This document shows, piece after piece, positions 1-9,295 of a stretch of 11,469 nt of DNA. Made by a program: the position numbers and the translations under genes. The notes below the pieces were generated by a model. The model was not told where the DNA came from, did no database searches, and was given only the letters and a program-made list of their open reading frames with translations. Source of the stretch: JBHJOF01 sp050330055 (GTDB lineage Bacteria > Pseudomonadota > Alphaproteobacteria > Kiloniellales > JAKSDN01); contig JBHJOF010000176.1 of the NCBI GenBank assembly GCA_050330055.1, positions 1 through 11,469 on the forward strand, written 5' to 3'. The first letter of the stretch is position 1. Every line of letters starts with the position of its first letter.

Positions 1-86
1 GGCGAGCGGCGCGTTCTCCGTATAGCGGCCCCGTACCGGAGGGAGTCGGTCTAGCAGCCTGCTGGTCGAGGGCTTGGTCATTGTCA

Positions 87-90
<4 letters not shown>
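1..90 (-). CDS. murB: MurB, UDP-N-acetylenolpyruvoylglucosamine reductase (N-terminal 30 codons only)
   Basis: This is the start of murB; the gene runs off the left edge of the window. MurB is the cytoplasmic FAD/NADPH enzyme that reduces UDP-GlcNAc-enolpyruvate to UDP-MurNAc. The visible protein begins MMTMTK and contains LLDRLPPVRGRYTENAPLA, which matches the segment found in alphaproteobacterial MurB just before the FAD-binding domain. The first ATG (90-88) overlaps the murC stop as ATGA. Two more in-frame ATGs lie at 87-85 and 81-79, so the exact start is uncertain. An AGGA at 99-102 (reverse strand) is spaced 8 bases from the first ATG and favours it. The position directly after murC is the usual alphaproteobacterial arrangement. 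None of the catalytic residues are inside the window, so the call rests on the short N-terminus plus context. Confidence 0.82.
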
Positions 91-1540
<1,450 letters not shown>

Positions 1541-1544
<4 letters not shown>

Positions 1545-2716
1545 GCCGCCTCCTCCTTGCCCGGACGGCCGCGCTCCGCCTCGTCCCCATCTTCGTTGTC
1601 GGTGCCGCCGTTGCTGCCGGCGAGCCCGCAGACCACGTCGGCCAGGCGCTCGGCCGCGTCGTCGTGAGCGATGGCGCGGGCACAGCGCGCCGCGTGCGCC
1701 AGCAGCGCCGGCGTGGCGAGCAGCGAGATCAGGCGCTCGGCCAGGCGGTCCGCGGTCAGGCTCGACTGCGGCAGCAGCCAGCCGCCGCCGGCCTCGGTCA
1801 TGGCGTGGGCATTGGCGGTCTGATGGTCGTCGGCCGCGAAGGGATAGGGCACCAGGATGGCCGGCCGGCCGGCGACGGTCAGCTCGGCCGTGGTCGAGGC
1901 GCCGGCGCGGCAGATCGCCAGGTGTGCGGCGGCCAGGCGCTCGGGCATGTCCTCGATGAAGGGGGCGAGCGACGCCTCGACGCCGCATTCGCGGTAGCGC
2001 GCGGCAACTGCGTCCAGCGCGCCGCCGGGCACCTGCTGGCTGATCTGCAGGCGCCGGCGCAGGTGCTCGGGCAGGCGGCAGATCGCCGCCGGCACCACTT
2101 CGTTGAAGACCTTGGCGCCCTGGCTGCCGCCGGTCACCAGCAGGCGCAGGCGGTCGCCCTCGCCGGGCACCGGATAGGGCCGCCGGGCGAGCGCGGCGAT
2201 CGCCGGACGCACCGGGTTGCCGGTCAGCACGACGCGGGTCTGCGGCCCGGGCTGCAGCGCCTCGACCTCGGCAAAGCAGGTGGCGATCACGGTGGCGCGC
2301 TTGGCCAAGAGGCGGTTGGCACGGCCCATCACGGCGTTCTGCTCGTGCAGCACCACGCGGATGCCGAGCCGCGAGGCGGCAAAGGCGGCCGGCACCGAGG
2401 CATAACCGCCGAAGCCGATCACGGCGCTGGCGTCGAGTTCGCGCAGCAGGCGCTTGGCCTGGAAGTAGCCCATGGCCAGGCTGGCCACGCCCGAGAGCTT
2501 CTTGAAGGCGCTGCCGCCGAGCAGAGCGCCGGCGCTGATGCGATAGGTCTCGGCCTGCGGCAGCTCGGGCCCGAAGCCGGCGCCGCGCCGGTCGGTTATG
2601 AGCGCCACCGGCTGGCCGCGCGCGAGCAGCGCCCGGGCGAGCGCTTGGGCCGGGAACATGTGGCCGCCGGTGCCGCCGGCGGTCAGCACGATGTGACTGT
2701 TGCGCGCACGCCTCAT
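1541..2716 (-). CDS. murG: MurG, UDP-GlcNAc:lipid I N-acetylglucosaminyltransferase
   Basis: MurG is the membrane-associated GT-B glycosyltransferase on the cytoplasmic face that transfers GlcNAc from UDP-GlcNAc to lipid I, giving lipid II. The protein has 391 residues. Visible motifs: the N-domain glycine loop GGTGGH (14-19), the second G-loop GFGGY (101-105), HEQNAVMGRAN (124-134), TGNPVR (165-170), the third G-loop GGSQGA (196-201), the UDP-GlcNAc site CRAGAST followed by AEL (269-279) and DDHQTANA (296-303). It is about 30 residues longer than a typical MurG because of a hydrophilic Gly/Asp/Glu-rich tail after residue 365, which looks disordered. The frame is open upstream to 3796, but the ATG at 2716 gives the expected N-terminus and overlaps the ftsW stop as ATGA. 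The stop overlaps the murC ATG, and the codons of the tail also form the murC Shine-Dalgarno. Confidence 0.97.
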
Positions 2717-3837
2717 GACAGGTCCCCCATGCCGGCGCGGCGGCGGGTCAGCGCCAGCACCATGCCCATGCCGAGCGACAGCGCGATCAGCGACGAGCCG
2801 CCGTAGCTGATGAACGGCAGAGTCATGCCCTTGGTCGGCATGAGGTGCAGGGTCGAGGCTATGTTGATCATGGCCTGCAGGCCGAACTGGGTGAGCAGCC
2901 CGGCGGTCGCCAGCAAGACGAAGAGATTGTGGTCCTGCAGCACCCGGCTGAAGCCGCGCAGCACGATGAAGGCGAAGAGCGCCAGGATCAGCAGGCAGGC
3001 GAGCAGGCCGAGCTCCTCGCCGGCGACGGCGAAAATGAAGTCGGAATGGGAATCCGGGAGCTGCGCCTTGACCGTGCCTTCGCCCGGGCCGCGCCCAAAC
3101 AGGCCGCCGTTGACGAAGGCTTCGAGCGAGCGGCCGACCTGATAGCGGTCGCCGGCCGCCGGATCGAGAAAGCTGTCGATGCGTGCGGTCACGTGCGGCA
3201 GGGCGAAGTAGACGCCGATCAGCGCCGCCACGCCGCCGATCGCAAGTCCGGCGACCCAGACCAGCGGCAGCCCAGCCAGGAAGAACTGTACGCCGAAGAT
3301 CGCGGTCAGCACGAAGAACTGCCCGACGTCCGGCTGCAGCAGCAGCAGCGCGGCCGACACCGCCCAGAGCAGGGCGGCGATGACGAGTCCGGAGCGACCC
3401 AGATCGCAGCGTCCGGCGGCGAGCATCCAGGCCGAGACCACGGCGAAGGTCGGCTTCAGCAGCTCCGAGGGCTGCAGTGAGATGCCGCCCAGCGAGATCC
3501 AGCGCGTGGCGCCCTTGATCTCCTGGCCGCTGATGAGGGTGATCAGGCAGAGCAGCAGCGCGCCCAGGAAGCCGAACACGGCGACCCGGCGCACCCAGCG
3601 CGGCGTCAGCAGCGAGACGCCGACCAGCAGCAGCAGCGCGAAGGGCAGCAACAGCAGGTGGCGCTGCGCCAGGTGGAAGCTCTCGAGACCGATGCGCCCA
3701 CCGGCGGCCGGCGAGGCGGCCAGCAGCAGCACCGCGCCGAAGCCGATCAAGGCGAACAGCGCCGCCAGGGTCCAGCGGTCGACGGTCCACCACCATCTGC
3801 CCAGCTCGCTGCGATCGGTGCGGGCGAAGGTGCTCAT
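2713..3837 (-). CDS. ftsW: FtsW, septal peptidoglycan glycosyltransferase (SEDS family)
   Basis: FtsW is the SEDS polytopic inner-membrane glycosyltransferase that polymerises lipid II at the septum in complex with FtsI. The protein has 374 residues and about ten hydrophobic segments, starting at roughly residue 23 after a short cytoplasmic N-terminus. Visible family marks: KGATRWI (108-114), QPSELLK (122-128), the large periplasmic loop ending in LPDSHSDFIFAVAGEELG, where the Asp at 266 aligns with the catalytic Asp of SEDS proteins, and the signature MPTKGMTLPFISYGGSS (333-349). FtsW rather than RodA is favoured by its place in the dcw cluster and by the sequence. The ATG at 3837 overlaps the murD stop (ATGA), with a GGAGG-like site about 11 bases upstream. 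The 3' end overlaps murG (ATGA). Translational coupling to both neighbours is inferred from these overlaps. Confidence 0.97.
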   Translation of the reverse strand: MSTFARTDRSELGRWWWTVDRWTLAALFALIGFGAVLLLAASPAAGGRIGLESFHLAQRHLLLLPFALLLLVGVSLLTPRWVRRVAVFGFLGALLLCLITLISGQEIKGATRWISLGGISLQPSELLKPTFAVVSAWMLAAGRCDLGRSGLVIAALLWAVSAALLLLQPDVGQFFVLTAIFGVQFFLAGLPLVWVAGLAIGGVAALIGVYFALPHVTARIDSFLDPAAGDRYQVGRSLEAFVNGGLFGRGPGEGTVKAQLPDSHSDFIFAVAGEELGLLACLLILALFAFIVLRGFSRVLQDHNLFVLLATAGLLTQFGLQAMINIASTLHLMPTKGMTLPFISYGGSSLIALSLGMGMVLALTRRRAGMGDLS

Positions 3838-5264
3838 TGCAGCAGTGCCCTCCCGCCGGCCGGCAGGGGCTGCTCGTCGCTCCGGCGCTCGCCCGGCAGC
3901 GCGGCCACCAGCACCCGGAAGGCCTCGCCGCGCACCTCGAAGTTGGGATACTGGTCGAAGGACGCGCAGGCCGGCGACAGCAGCACCATCGCGTCGGCCC
4001 GGCCGTCCTCCTTGGCGCGGGCCTGCGCTTGCGGCACAGCGGTCTTGAGGTTGCCGGACAGAGTGTAGGGCACCTTGCCCTCGAGCAGGCGGGCCAGCGC
4101 CGGCGCCGCCTCGCCGATCAGGAAGGCATGGGCGATGCGCCCCAGCAGCGGCTCGAGATCGGCCAGGCCGCCTTCCTTGGCGCGTCCGCCGGCGATCCAG
4201 TAGATCGCCTGGTAGCAGGCCAACGCCTTGGCTGCGGCGTCGGGATTGGTCGCCTTGGAATCGTTGACGTAGCGCACGCCGTCGATCACGGCGATCAGCT
4301 CCTGGCTGTGCGCCAGGCCGGGGAAGCTCCGCAGGCAGTCGGCGATCACCGGCGGCGCCACGCCGGCCGCCTGGCAGGCGGCAAAGGCGGCGGCCGCGTT
4401 CTGCCAGTTGTGCGTCCCCGGCAGGCTCGGCACCTCGCGCAGGTCGAGCGCCGGTGTCTCACCTCCGTCGCTGTCGTCGTAGAGCACGCCGTCCAGCACG
4501 TAGACCCCGCCGTGGACGCGGCGGTTGCCGGAGATCGGCACGATGATCTGGTCGTCGGCCACCTGGAGCTCTTGCCAGATATGCATGGTGGTCTCGTCGT
4601 CGACGCCGATCACCGCGGTGCGCGGCCTGGTCTGGCGATGGAAGATCTGCCGCTTGGCCGCGACGTAGCCCTCGAAGCCGCCGTGCCGCTCCAGGTGGTC
4701 GGGACTGATGTTGAGCAGCACGGCGATATCCCAGGTGATCGAGACGGTGATCTCGAGCTGGTAGCTCGACATCTCGATGACGTAGATGCCGCCCGCCCCC
4801 AGCGGCGCCAGCTCGAGCACCGGCGTGCCAAGGTTGCCGCCGATCTGCACCTCGCGCCCGGCGCACTTCAGGATGTGGCCGATCAGCGCCGTGGTGGTCG
4901 ACTTGCCGTTGGTGCCGGTGACGCCGAGGTACTCGGCGTTGCGCTGGGCGCGGCCCAGGAGCTCGATGTCGCCGATGATCTCGCAGCCGTGGTCGCGCGC
5001 CAGCTGCGCGACCGGGTGCGGCTTGGGGAAGCGATGCGGGATGCCGGGCGAGATCACCAGGCTGCTCAGCTCCGTCCAGTCGCAGTGGTAGAGATCGACC
5101 AGCGGGATGCCCTGGCTGCTCGCCTTGGCGCGCTGGTCCTCGCTGTCGTCCCAGGCCCAGACGTCGGCGCTGGCGGCCGCCAGGGCGCGCGCCGCCACCG
5201 CGCCCGACTTGCCGAGACCGAGCACCGCCACCGGGAGGCCGTTGAAGTAGAAGAGGTCGATCAC
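3834..5264 (-). CDS. murD: MurD, UDP-N-acetylmuramoyl-L-alanine--D-glutamate ligase
   Basis: MurD is the cytoplasmic ATP-dependent ligase that adds D-Glu to UDP-MurNAc-L-Ala. The protein has 476 residues. Motifs in order: the N-terminal UDP-MurNAc loop LGLGKSG (15-21), the P-loop VTGTNGKSTTT (115-125), GGNLGTP (142-148), EMSSYQLE (164-171), NISPDHLERH (185-194), a Lys at 204 in VAAKRQIF that matches the carbamylated Lys, HNWQNAAAA (285-293), NDSKATNPDAA (334-344) and LLSPACASFDQ (428-438). One deviation stands out: the segment FPGLAHSQE (314-322) has Ser320 where MurD normally has GLPHR, the Arg held to be invariant in Mur ligases. The start codon is GTG; it fits the family N-terminus and has a strong GAGGAGG-type site at the mraY stop, 8 bases upstream. 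The gap to mraY is 13 bases. The stop overlaps the ftsW ATG. The enzyme is otherwise complete, so I expect it to be the functional copy. Confidence 0.96.
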   Translation of the reverse strand: MIDLFYFNGLPVAVLGLGKSGAVAARALAAASADVWAWDDSEDQRAKASSQGIPLVDLYHCDWTELSSLVISPGIPHRFPKPHPVAQLARDHGCEIIGDIELLGRAQRNAEYLGVTGTNGKSTTTALIGHILKCAGREVQIGGNLGTPVLELAPLGAGGIYVIEMSSYQLEITVSITWDIAVLLNISPDHLERHGGFEGYVAAKRQIFHRQTRPRTAVIGVDDETTMHIWQELQVADDQIIVPISGNRRVHGGVYVLDGVLYDDSDGGETPALDLREVPSLPGTHNWQNAAAAFAACQAAGVAPPVIADCLRSFPGLAHSQELIAVIDGVRYVNDSKATNPDAAAKALACYQAIYWIAGGRAKEGGLADLEPLLGRIAHAFLIGEAAPALARLLEGKVPYTLSGNLKTAVPQAQARAKEDGRADAMVLLSPACASFDQYPNFEVRGEAFRVLVAALPGERRSDEQPLPAGGRALLQ

Positions 5265-5272
5265 CGCGCCGG

Positions 5273-5280
5273 CCTCCTCA
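5273..5280 (-). promoter_or_regulatory. Shine-Dalgarno site deciding the GTG start of murD
   Basis: On the minus strand this reads TGAGGAGG. It contains the mraY stop codon TGA, followed directly by GGAGG 8 bases before the GTG at 5264-5262. The strong match to the anti-Shine-Dalgarno sequence supports this non-ATG start and places ribosome loading exactly where mraY translation ends. Confidence 0.7.
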
Positions 5281-6366
5281 CCGCAGCTTCAAGGTCGCAA
5301 GCCCGGCCAGCGCCAGGATCGTGGCGATGATCCAGAAGCGGATCACAATGGTCGGCTCGGCCCAGCCCTTCTGCTCGAAGTGGTGGTGCAGCGGCGCCAT
5401 GCGGAAGATGCGCTTGCCGGTCAGCTTGAAGGACGCGACCTGGACGATGACCGAGACGGTCTCCAGCACGAAGAGGCCGCCGATGATGACGAGCACCAGC
5501 TCGTGCTTGGTGATGACGGCGATGCCGCCAAGCGCACCGCCGCAGCTCAGCGAGCCGGTGTCGCCCATGAAGACCATGGCCGGCGGCGCGTTGTACCAGA
5601 GGAATCCCAGGCTGGCGCCGACCAGCGCACCGCAGAACACCGCCAGCTCGCCGGTGCCTGGCACGTAGTGGATCTGCAGATAGTTGGCGAAGACCGTGTT
5701 GCCGACCAGGTAGGCGATGAAGCCGAAGCAGCCGGCGGCGATCATCACCGGCACGATGGCCAGCCCGTCGAGCCCGTCGGTCAGGTTGACCGCGTTCGAG
5801 GCGCCGACCATGACGAAGACGGCGAGCACGACGAAGAACCAGCCGAGGTTCAACAGCAAGTCCTTGAACAGCGGGATTGCAAGCTGCGTCTCCAGTTCGG
5901 CCGGGCTCAGGTAGACGATCCACATGGCCGCGGCGGCGCCGATCGCGATCTGCGCCAGGAACTTGACGCGGCTCGGCAGGCCCTTGGGATTGCGCCGGCT
6001 GAGCTTCAGAAAGTCGTCGACGAAACCGACGGCGCCGAAACCGATAGTGACGAAGAGGACCGCCCAGACGAAGCCGTTGGTCAGGTCGGCCCAAAGCAAT
6101 GTCGAGATCGACAGCGCCAGCAGGATCAGGAAGCCGCCCATGGTCGGCGTGCCGGCCTTGGTGATGAGGTGCTGTTGCGGACCGTCGTCGCGGATCGGCT
6201 GGCCCTCGCGCTGCTTGGACTTGAGCCAGGCGATCAGGCGCGGCCCGATCACGAAGCAGATGATGAGCGAGGTCAGCACCGCTGCGCCGCTGCGGAAGGT
6301 CAGGTAGCGGAACAGGTTGAAGCCGATGATCTCGCTGCCCAGGGGGGAGAGGAGGTTGTACAGCAT
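5278..6366 (-). CDS. mraY: MraY, phospho-N-acetylmuramoyl-pentapeptide transferase
   Basis: MraY is the integral inner-membrane enzyme that transfers phospho-MurNAc-pentapeptide from UDP to undecaprenyl phosphate, forming lipid I. From the ATG at 6366 it has 362 residues, the usual length, with about ten hydrophobic segments. Visible motifs: RDDGPQQH and GTPTMGG (59-78), GFVDDFLK with the Asp pair at 117-118, NAVNLTDGLDGLA (191-203), FMGDTGS with Asp269 (266-272) and APLHHHFE (324-331), followed by KGWAEP. The catalytic Asp residues and the His triplet are all present. The N-terminus MLYNLLSPLG fits family members, and an AGAGG site lies 7 bases upstream, so I chose this ATG. A GTG at 6387-6385 in the same frame would add MRGRGRA and overlap the murF stop as GTGA; it is a possible alternative. 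The gap from murF is 17 bases, and to murD 13 bases. Confidence 0.96.
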   Translation of the reverse strand: MLYNLLSPLGSEIIGFNLFRYLTFRSGAAVLTSLIICFVIGPRLIAWLKSKQREGQPIRDDGPQQHLITKAGTPTMGGFLILLALSISTLLWADLTNGFVWAVLFVTIGFGAVGFVDDFLKLSRRNPKGLPSRVKFLAQIAIGAAAAMWIVYLSPAELETQLAIPLFKDLLLNLGWFFVVLAVFVMVGASNAVNLTDGLDGLAIVPVMIAAGCFGFIAYLVGNTVFANYLQIHYVPGTGELAVFCGALVGASLGFLWYNAPPAMVFMGDTGSLSCGGALGGIAVITKHELVLVIIGGLFVLETVSVIVQVASFKLTGKRIFRMAPLHHHFEQKGWAEPTIVIRFWIIATILALAGLATLKLR

Positions 6367-6373
6367 CGCGCGG

Positions 6374-6378
6374 CCTCT
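6374..6378 (-). promoter_or_regulatory. Shine-Dalgarno site favouring the ATG start of mraY
   Basis: The minus strand reads AGAGG here, 7 bases before the ATG at 6366-6364. A GAGGGG lies a little further upstream, at 6380-6386, too far from this ATG and overlapping the alternative GTG at 6387. The spacing supports the shorter MraY form. Confidence 0.5.
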
Positions 6379-6383
6379 GCCCC

Positions 6384-7823
6384 TCACTCGCCGTTGGCGG
6401 CGCGCAGCGGCACGACGCCGAGCGACTTCAGGGCCGCCACGATGACCGCCATGCGGCTGCCCAGCGAGCCCTTGATCATGACCGTATCGCCCGGGCCGAC
6501 GGCAGCCGTGACCGCTGCAGCAAGCGCGTCGGAATCGGGCGCGTGCTGGCTGCGCATCGCCGGTGGCAAGGCCTCGTGGAGGGCAGCCATTTCTCTACCG
6601 CACGTGAATACGAGGTCGCAGCCGGAGTCGACCAGCGGTTTCGCCAGGCCGACGTGCAGCTCGCGCGCCGCCGGGCCCAGCTCCAGCATGTCGCCGAGCA
6701 CGGCGATGCGCCGCCCGCCGGCGCCAACCGTGGCGCGGCCGAGCACGGCGATCGCCGCCTTCACCGAGGTGGGGTTGGCGTTGTAGCTCTCGTCGATCAG
6801 CAGGAAGGCACCTTGGGGCAGCGCGATCTCGTGGCGCTCGCCGCGGCCCTTGAGCGGCGCCAGGCCGGACAGCGCCTTGGCCGCCTTGACCACGTCCTCG
6901 CCCAGGGCGGCGACCACCGCCAGCACGCCCAGCGAGTTGATCACCAGGTGCTCGCCGGGCAGCGACAGGCAATACTCGACCGCTTTGCCGCGGACCAGCG
7001 CCTCGACCGCGCTGCAGGTGGCGTGCAGCGAGCAGTCGACCAGCCGCACATCGGCCTCCCCGTGGCGCCCGAAGGTGACGAAGCGGGTCACGCCGCAGGC
7101 CCGCGCGCGCTCGGTCAGGTTGGCGAACAGCGGATGGTCGCGGTTCAGCACGGCGACGCCCTGCGGCGTCATGCCCTCGAAGATCTCGGCCTTGGCGTCG
7201 GCGATCTCCAGCACGTTCTTGAAGAAGGCCAGATGCACCGGCTGCACCGTGGTGATGATGGCCACGTGCGGCTGCACCAGGCGGCTGAGCGGCCCGATCT
7301 CCCCCGGGTGGTTCATGCCGATCTCGAACACGCCGAAGACGGCCGAGCGCGGCATGCGCGCAAGCGACAGCGGTACGCCCCAGTGATTGTTGAAGCTGGC
7401 GGCCGAGGCGGTGGTCGGCCCAAGCGCGCCGAGGCTGGCTTTGAGCGCCTCCTTGGTGCCGGTCTTGCCGACCGAGCCAGTGACGGCGATGAAGCGGGCC
7501 TTGCTGCGCGCCCGTCCGGCTGCCCCGAGCGCGGTCAGTCCGGCGAGGGTGTCGTCGACCATCAAGAGCGGCGCGCCGGCGTCGAGCGCCTCCGGCCGGC
7601 GATGCGCCATGGCGGCGACCGCGCCGGACTCCAGTGCGTTCTTGATGAAGTCGTGGCCGTCGAACTTGGGGCCGGCCAGTGCAACGAAAAGGTCGCCCGC
7701 CTGGCAGGCGCGGCTGTCGATGGTCACGCCGCTGGCCGACCAGTCGGCGTCGCAGCGGCCGCCGGTTGCGGCCACGGCCTCGGCCGCGGTCCACAGCATC
7801 TCGGGAGATGCCGCCGGGCTCAT
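6384..7823 (-). CDS. murF: MurF, UDP-N-acetylmuramoyl-tripeptide--D-alanyl-D-alanine ligase
   Basis: MurF is the cytoplasmic ATP-dependent ligase that adds the D-Ala-D-Ala dipeptide to the UDP-MurNAc-tripeptide, finishing the pentapeptide used by MraY. The protein has 479 residues. Motifs in order: TIDSR (34-38), the P-loop VTGSVGKTGTKE (114-125), NNHWGVPLSLARMP (145-158), FEIGMNHPGEI (166-176), TTVQPVHLAFF (191-201), KAEIF with the putative carbamylated Lys211 (211-215), GEHLVINSL (290-298), LKGRGERHE (324-332), DESYNANPTSVKAA (344-357), LGDMLELG (376-383) and VMIKGSLGSRM (448-458). The ATG at 7823 overlaps the murE stop as ATGA and has GGAG (7832-7835) 8 bases upstream. The frame ends at TGA 6386-6384, just before mraY. 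Confidence 0.97.
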   Translation of the reverse strand: MSPAASPEMLWTAAEAVAATGGRCDADWSASGVTIDSRACQAGDLFVALAGPKFDGHDFIKNALESGAVAAMAHRRPEALDAGAPLLMVDDTLAGLTALGAAGRARSKARFIAVTGSVGKTGTKEALKASLGALGPTTASAASFNNHWGVPLSLARMPRSAVFGVFEIGMNHPGEIGPLSRLVQPHVAIITTVQPVHLAFFKNVLEIADAKAEIFEGMTPQGVAVLNRDHPLFANLTERARACGVTRFVTFGRHGEADVRLVDCSLHATCSAVEALVRGKAVEYCLSLPGEHLVINSLGVLAVVAALGEDVVKAAKALSGLAPLKGRGERHEIALPQGAFLLIDESYNANPTSVKAAIAVLGRATVGAGGRRIAVLGDMLELGPAARELHVGLAKPLVDSGCDLVFTCGREMAALHEALPPAMRSQHAPDSDALAAAVTAAVGPGDTVMIKGSLGSRMAVIVAALKSLGVVPLRAANGE

Positions 7824-9295
7824 CGATTTTTCTCCAGCGCCGCGACGGCTCCCTGCGCCACGCTACGGTCGTCGAAGGGCAGCACCGTGCCGGCGACGAT
7901 CTGGCCCTGCTCGTGGCCCTTGCCGGCCACCACCAGCACGTCGCCGTCTTCGAGCCGAGCCACGGTCTCGGTGATGGCGGCGCGACGGTCGCCGATCTCC
8001 TGCGCGCCAGGCGCCGCAGCCAGCACGGCCCGGCGGATCGTCGCCGGGTCCTCGCTGCGCGGGTTGTCGTCGGTCGCCACCGCCACGTCGGCCAGGCGAT
8101 AGGCGGCCTCGCCCATGATCGGGCGCTTGCCGCGGTCGCGGTCGCCGCCGCAGCCGAAGACCACGAAGAGGCGTCCTTTGGTGTGCGGGCGCAGCGCGGT
8201 CAGCACGTTGTCCAGGGCGTCGGGCGTGTGGGCATAGTCGACGTAGACCGTGGCCCCCGACGGCGTGCGCGCGACCAGCTCGAGGCGGCCGCGCACGCCC
8301 TTCAGATGAGTCAAGGCCGCGACGGCCTGGCCTGGATCGGCGCCGGTGGCCAGTGTCAGGCCGAGCGCGGCCAGCACATTGGCGGCCTGGAAGGCGCCGG
8401 CCAGCGGCAGGCGCAGCTCGTGGCGCTCGCCCAGCACGTCAAGGGTCAGGTCCTGGCCGGCGCCGGTCGGCCGCCGCTCGACCAGGCGCAGGGCATGGCC
8501 GGCGCGGCCGTAGGTCAGCAGCGTGACCTTGCGGTCGGCCACCGCGGCGCGGATCGCCTCGGCCTCCGGCACGTCGGCATTGACCACGGCGGTGCCGCCG
8601 GGCAACAGCAGCTCGCGGAACACGCGCAGCTTGGCCTGCAGGTAGGGCTCCATGCCGCCGTGGTAGTCCAGGTGGTCGCGCGACAGGTTGGTGAAGGCGG
8701 CCGCGGTCACCTTGACGCCGTCGAGGCGGTACTGGTCGAGGCCGTGGCTCGAGGCCTCCATGGCGAGATGGTCGAAACCGTCGCCAGCCAGCGCCGCCAG
8801 GCAGCGATGCAGCTCGACCGGATCGGGCGTGGTGAGCGCCGCTGGCGCGTCCGGACGCTCCGGCACCAGGCCCAGCGTGCCCAGGCTCGCCGCCTTCCGG
8901 CCGCAGTGGGTCCAGATCTGGCGGGTGAAGTCAGCGACCGAGGTCTTGCCGTTGGTCCCGGTCACGGCGGCGATCACGCGCGGCTGGCGCACATAGAACT
9001 GCGCCGCCATCAGGGCGAGGCGGCGGCGCGGGTTGTCGTCGGTCAGGAGCGCGACCGGCCGGCCGTAGTTCCTGAGCCGCGTGCCGCGCGGCCCGAGCAC
9101 CGCGACCGCTCCCTTGGCAACCGCCTCGTCGATGAAGCTGCGGCCGTCGGCGATGCTGCCGGGCAGGGCGGCGAAGAGGTAGCCGGGCGCGATCTTGCGG
9201 CTGTCGGCCGCAAGTCCGCGTATCTCCACAGGCTCCATGGCCGCCTCGGGCACCATCTCGATCGTCGTTCCCTCTGCGAGTTCAGTCAGCCGCAA
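7820..9295 (-). CDS. murE: MurE, UDP-MurNAc-L-Ala-D-Glu--meso-diaminopimelate ligase
   Basis: MurE is the cytoplasmic ATP-dependent ligase that adds the third stem residue. The protein has 491 residues from a TTG start. Motifs: GLAADSR (27-33), the P-loop VTGTNGKTSV (111-120), LTTPDP (154-159), EASSHGLDQ (180-188), NLSRDHLDYHG (203-213), Lys222 in AKLRVF (the carbamylated Lys position), GAFQAANVLAA (300-310), GVRGRLE (333-339), DYAHTPDALDNVL (353-365), FGCGGDRDRGKRPIMG (380-395), TDDNPRSEDP (408-417) and GKGHEQGQ (458-465). The DNPR motif is known to mark meso-diaminopimelate specificity as opposed to L-Lys. The TTG start gives the family-like N-terminus MRLTELAEG and has AAGGGA 7 bases upstream. 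Later ATGs at 9256 and 9238 would cut into the conserved N-terminal domain. The gene overlaps ftsI by 14 bases and murF by 4 (ATGA). Confidence 0.95.
   Translation of the reverse strand: MRLTELAEGTTIEMVPEAAMEPVEIRGLAADSRKIAPGYLFAALPGSIADGRSFIDEAVAKGAVAVLGPRGTRLRNYGRPVALLTDDNPRRRLALMAAQFYVRQPRVIAAVTGTNGKTSVADFTRQIWTHCGRKAASLGTLGLVPERPDAPAALTTPDPVELHRCLAALAGDGFDHLAMEASSHGLDQYRLDGVKVTAAAFTNLSRDHLDYHGGMEPYLQAKLRVFRELLLPGGTAVVNADVPEAEAIRAAVADRKVTLLTYGRAGHALRLVERRPTGAGQDLTLDVLGERHELRLPLAGAFQAANVLAALGLTLATGADPGQAVAALTHLKGVRGRLELVARTPSGATVYVDYAHTPDALDNVLTALRPHTKGRLFVVFGCGGDRDRGKRPIMGEAAYRLADVAVATDDNPRSEDPATIRRAVLAAAPGAQEIGDRRAAITETVARLEDGDVLVVAGKGHEQGQIVAGTVLPFDDRSVAQGAVAALEKNR

Noticed and set aside
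7820..9295. MurE has Gln (FQAAN) and MurF has Leu (HLVIN) where other Mur ligases have the first Asn of the HNxxN motif
   Set aside because: From what I know of the family, MurE with FQxxN and MurF with a hydrophobic residue at this place are common in Alphaproteobacteria, so these are unlikely to be meaningful losses.
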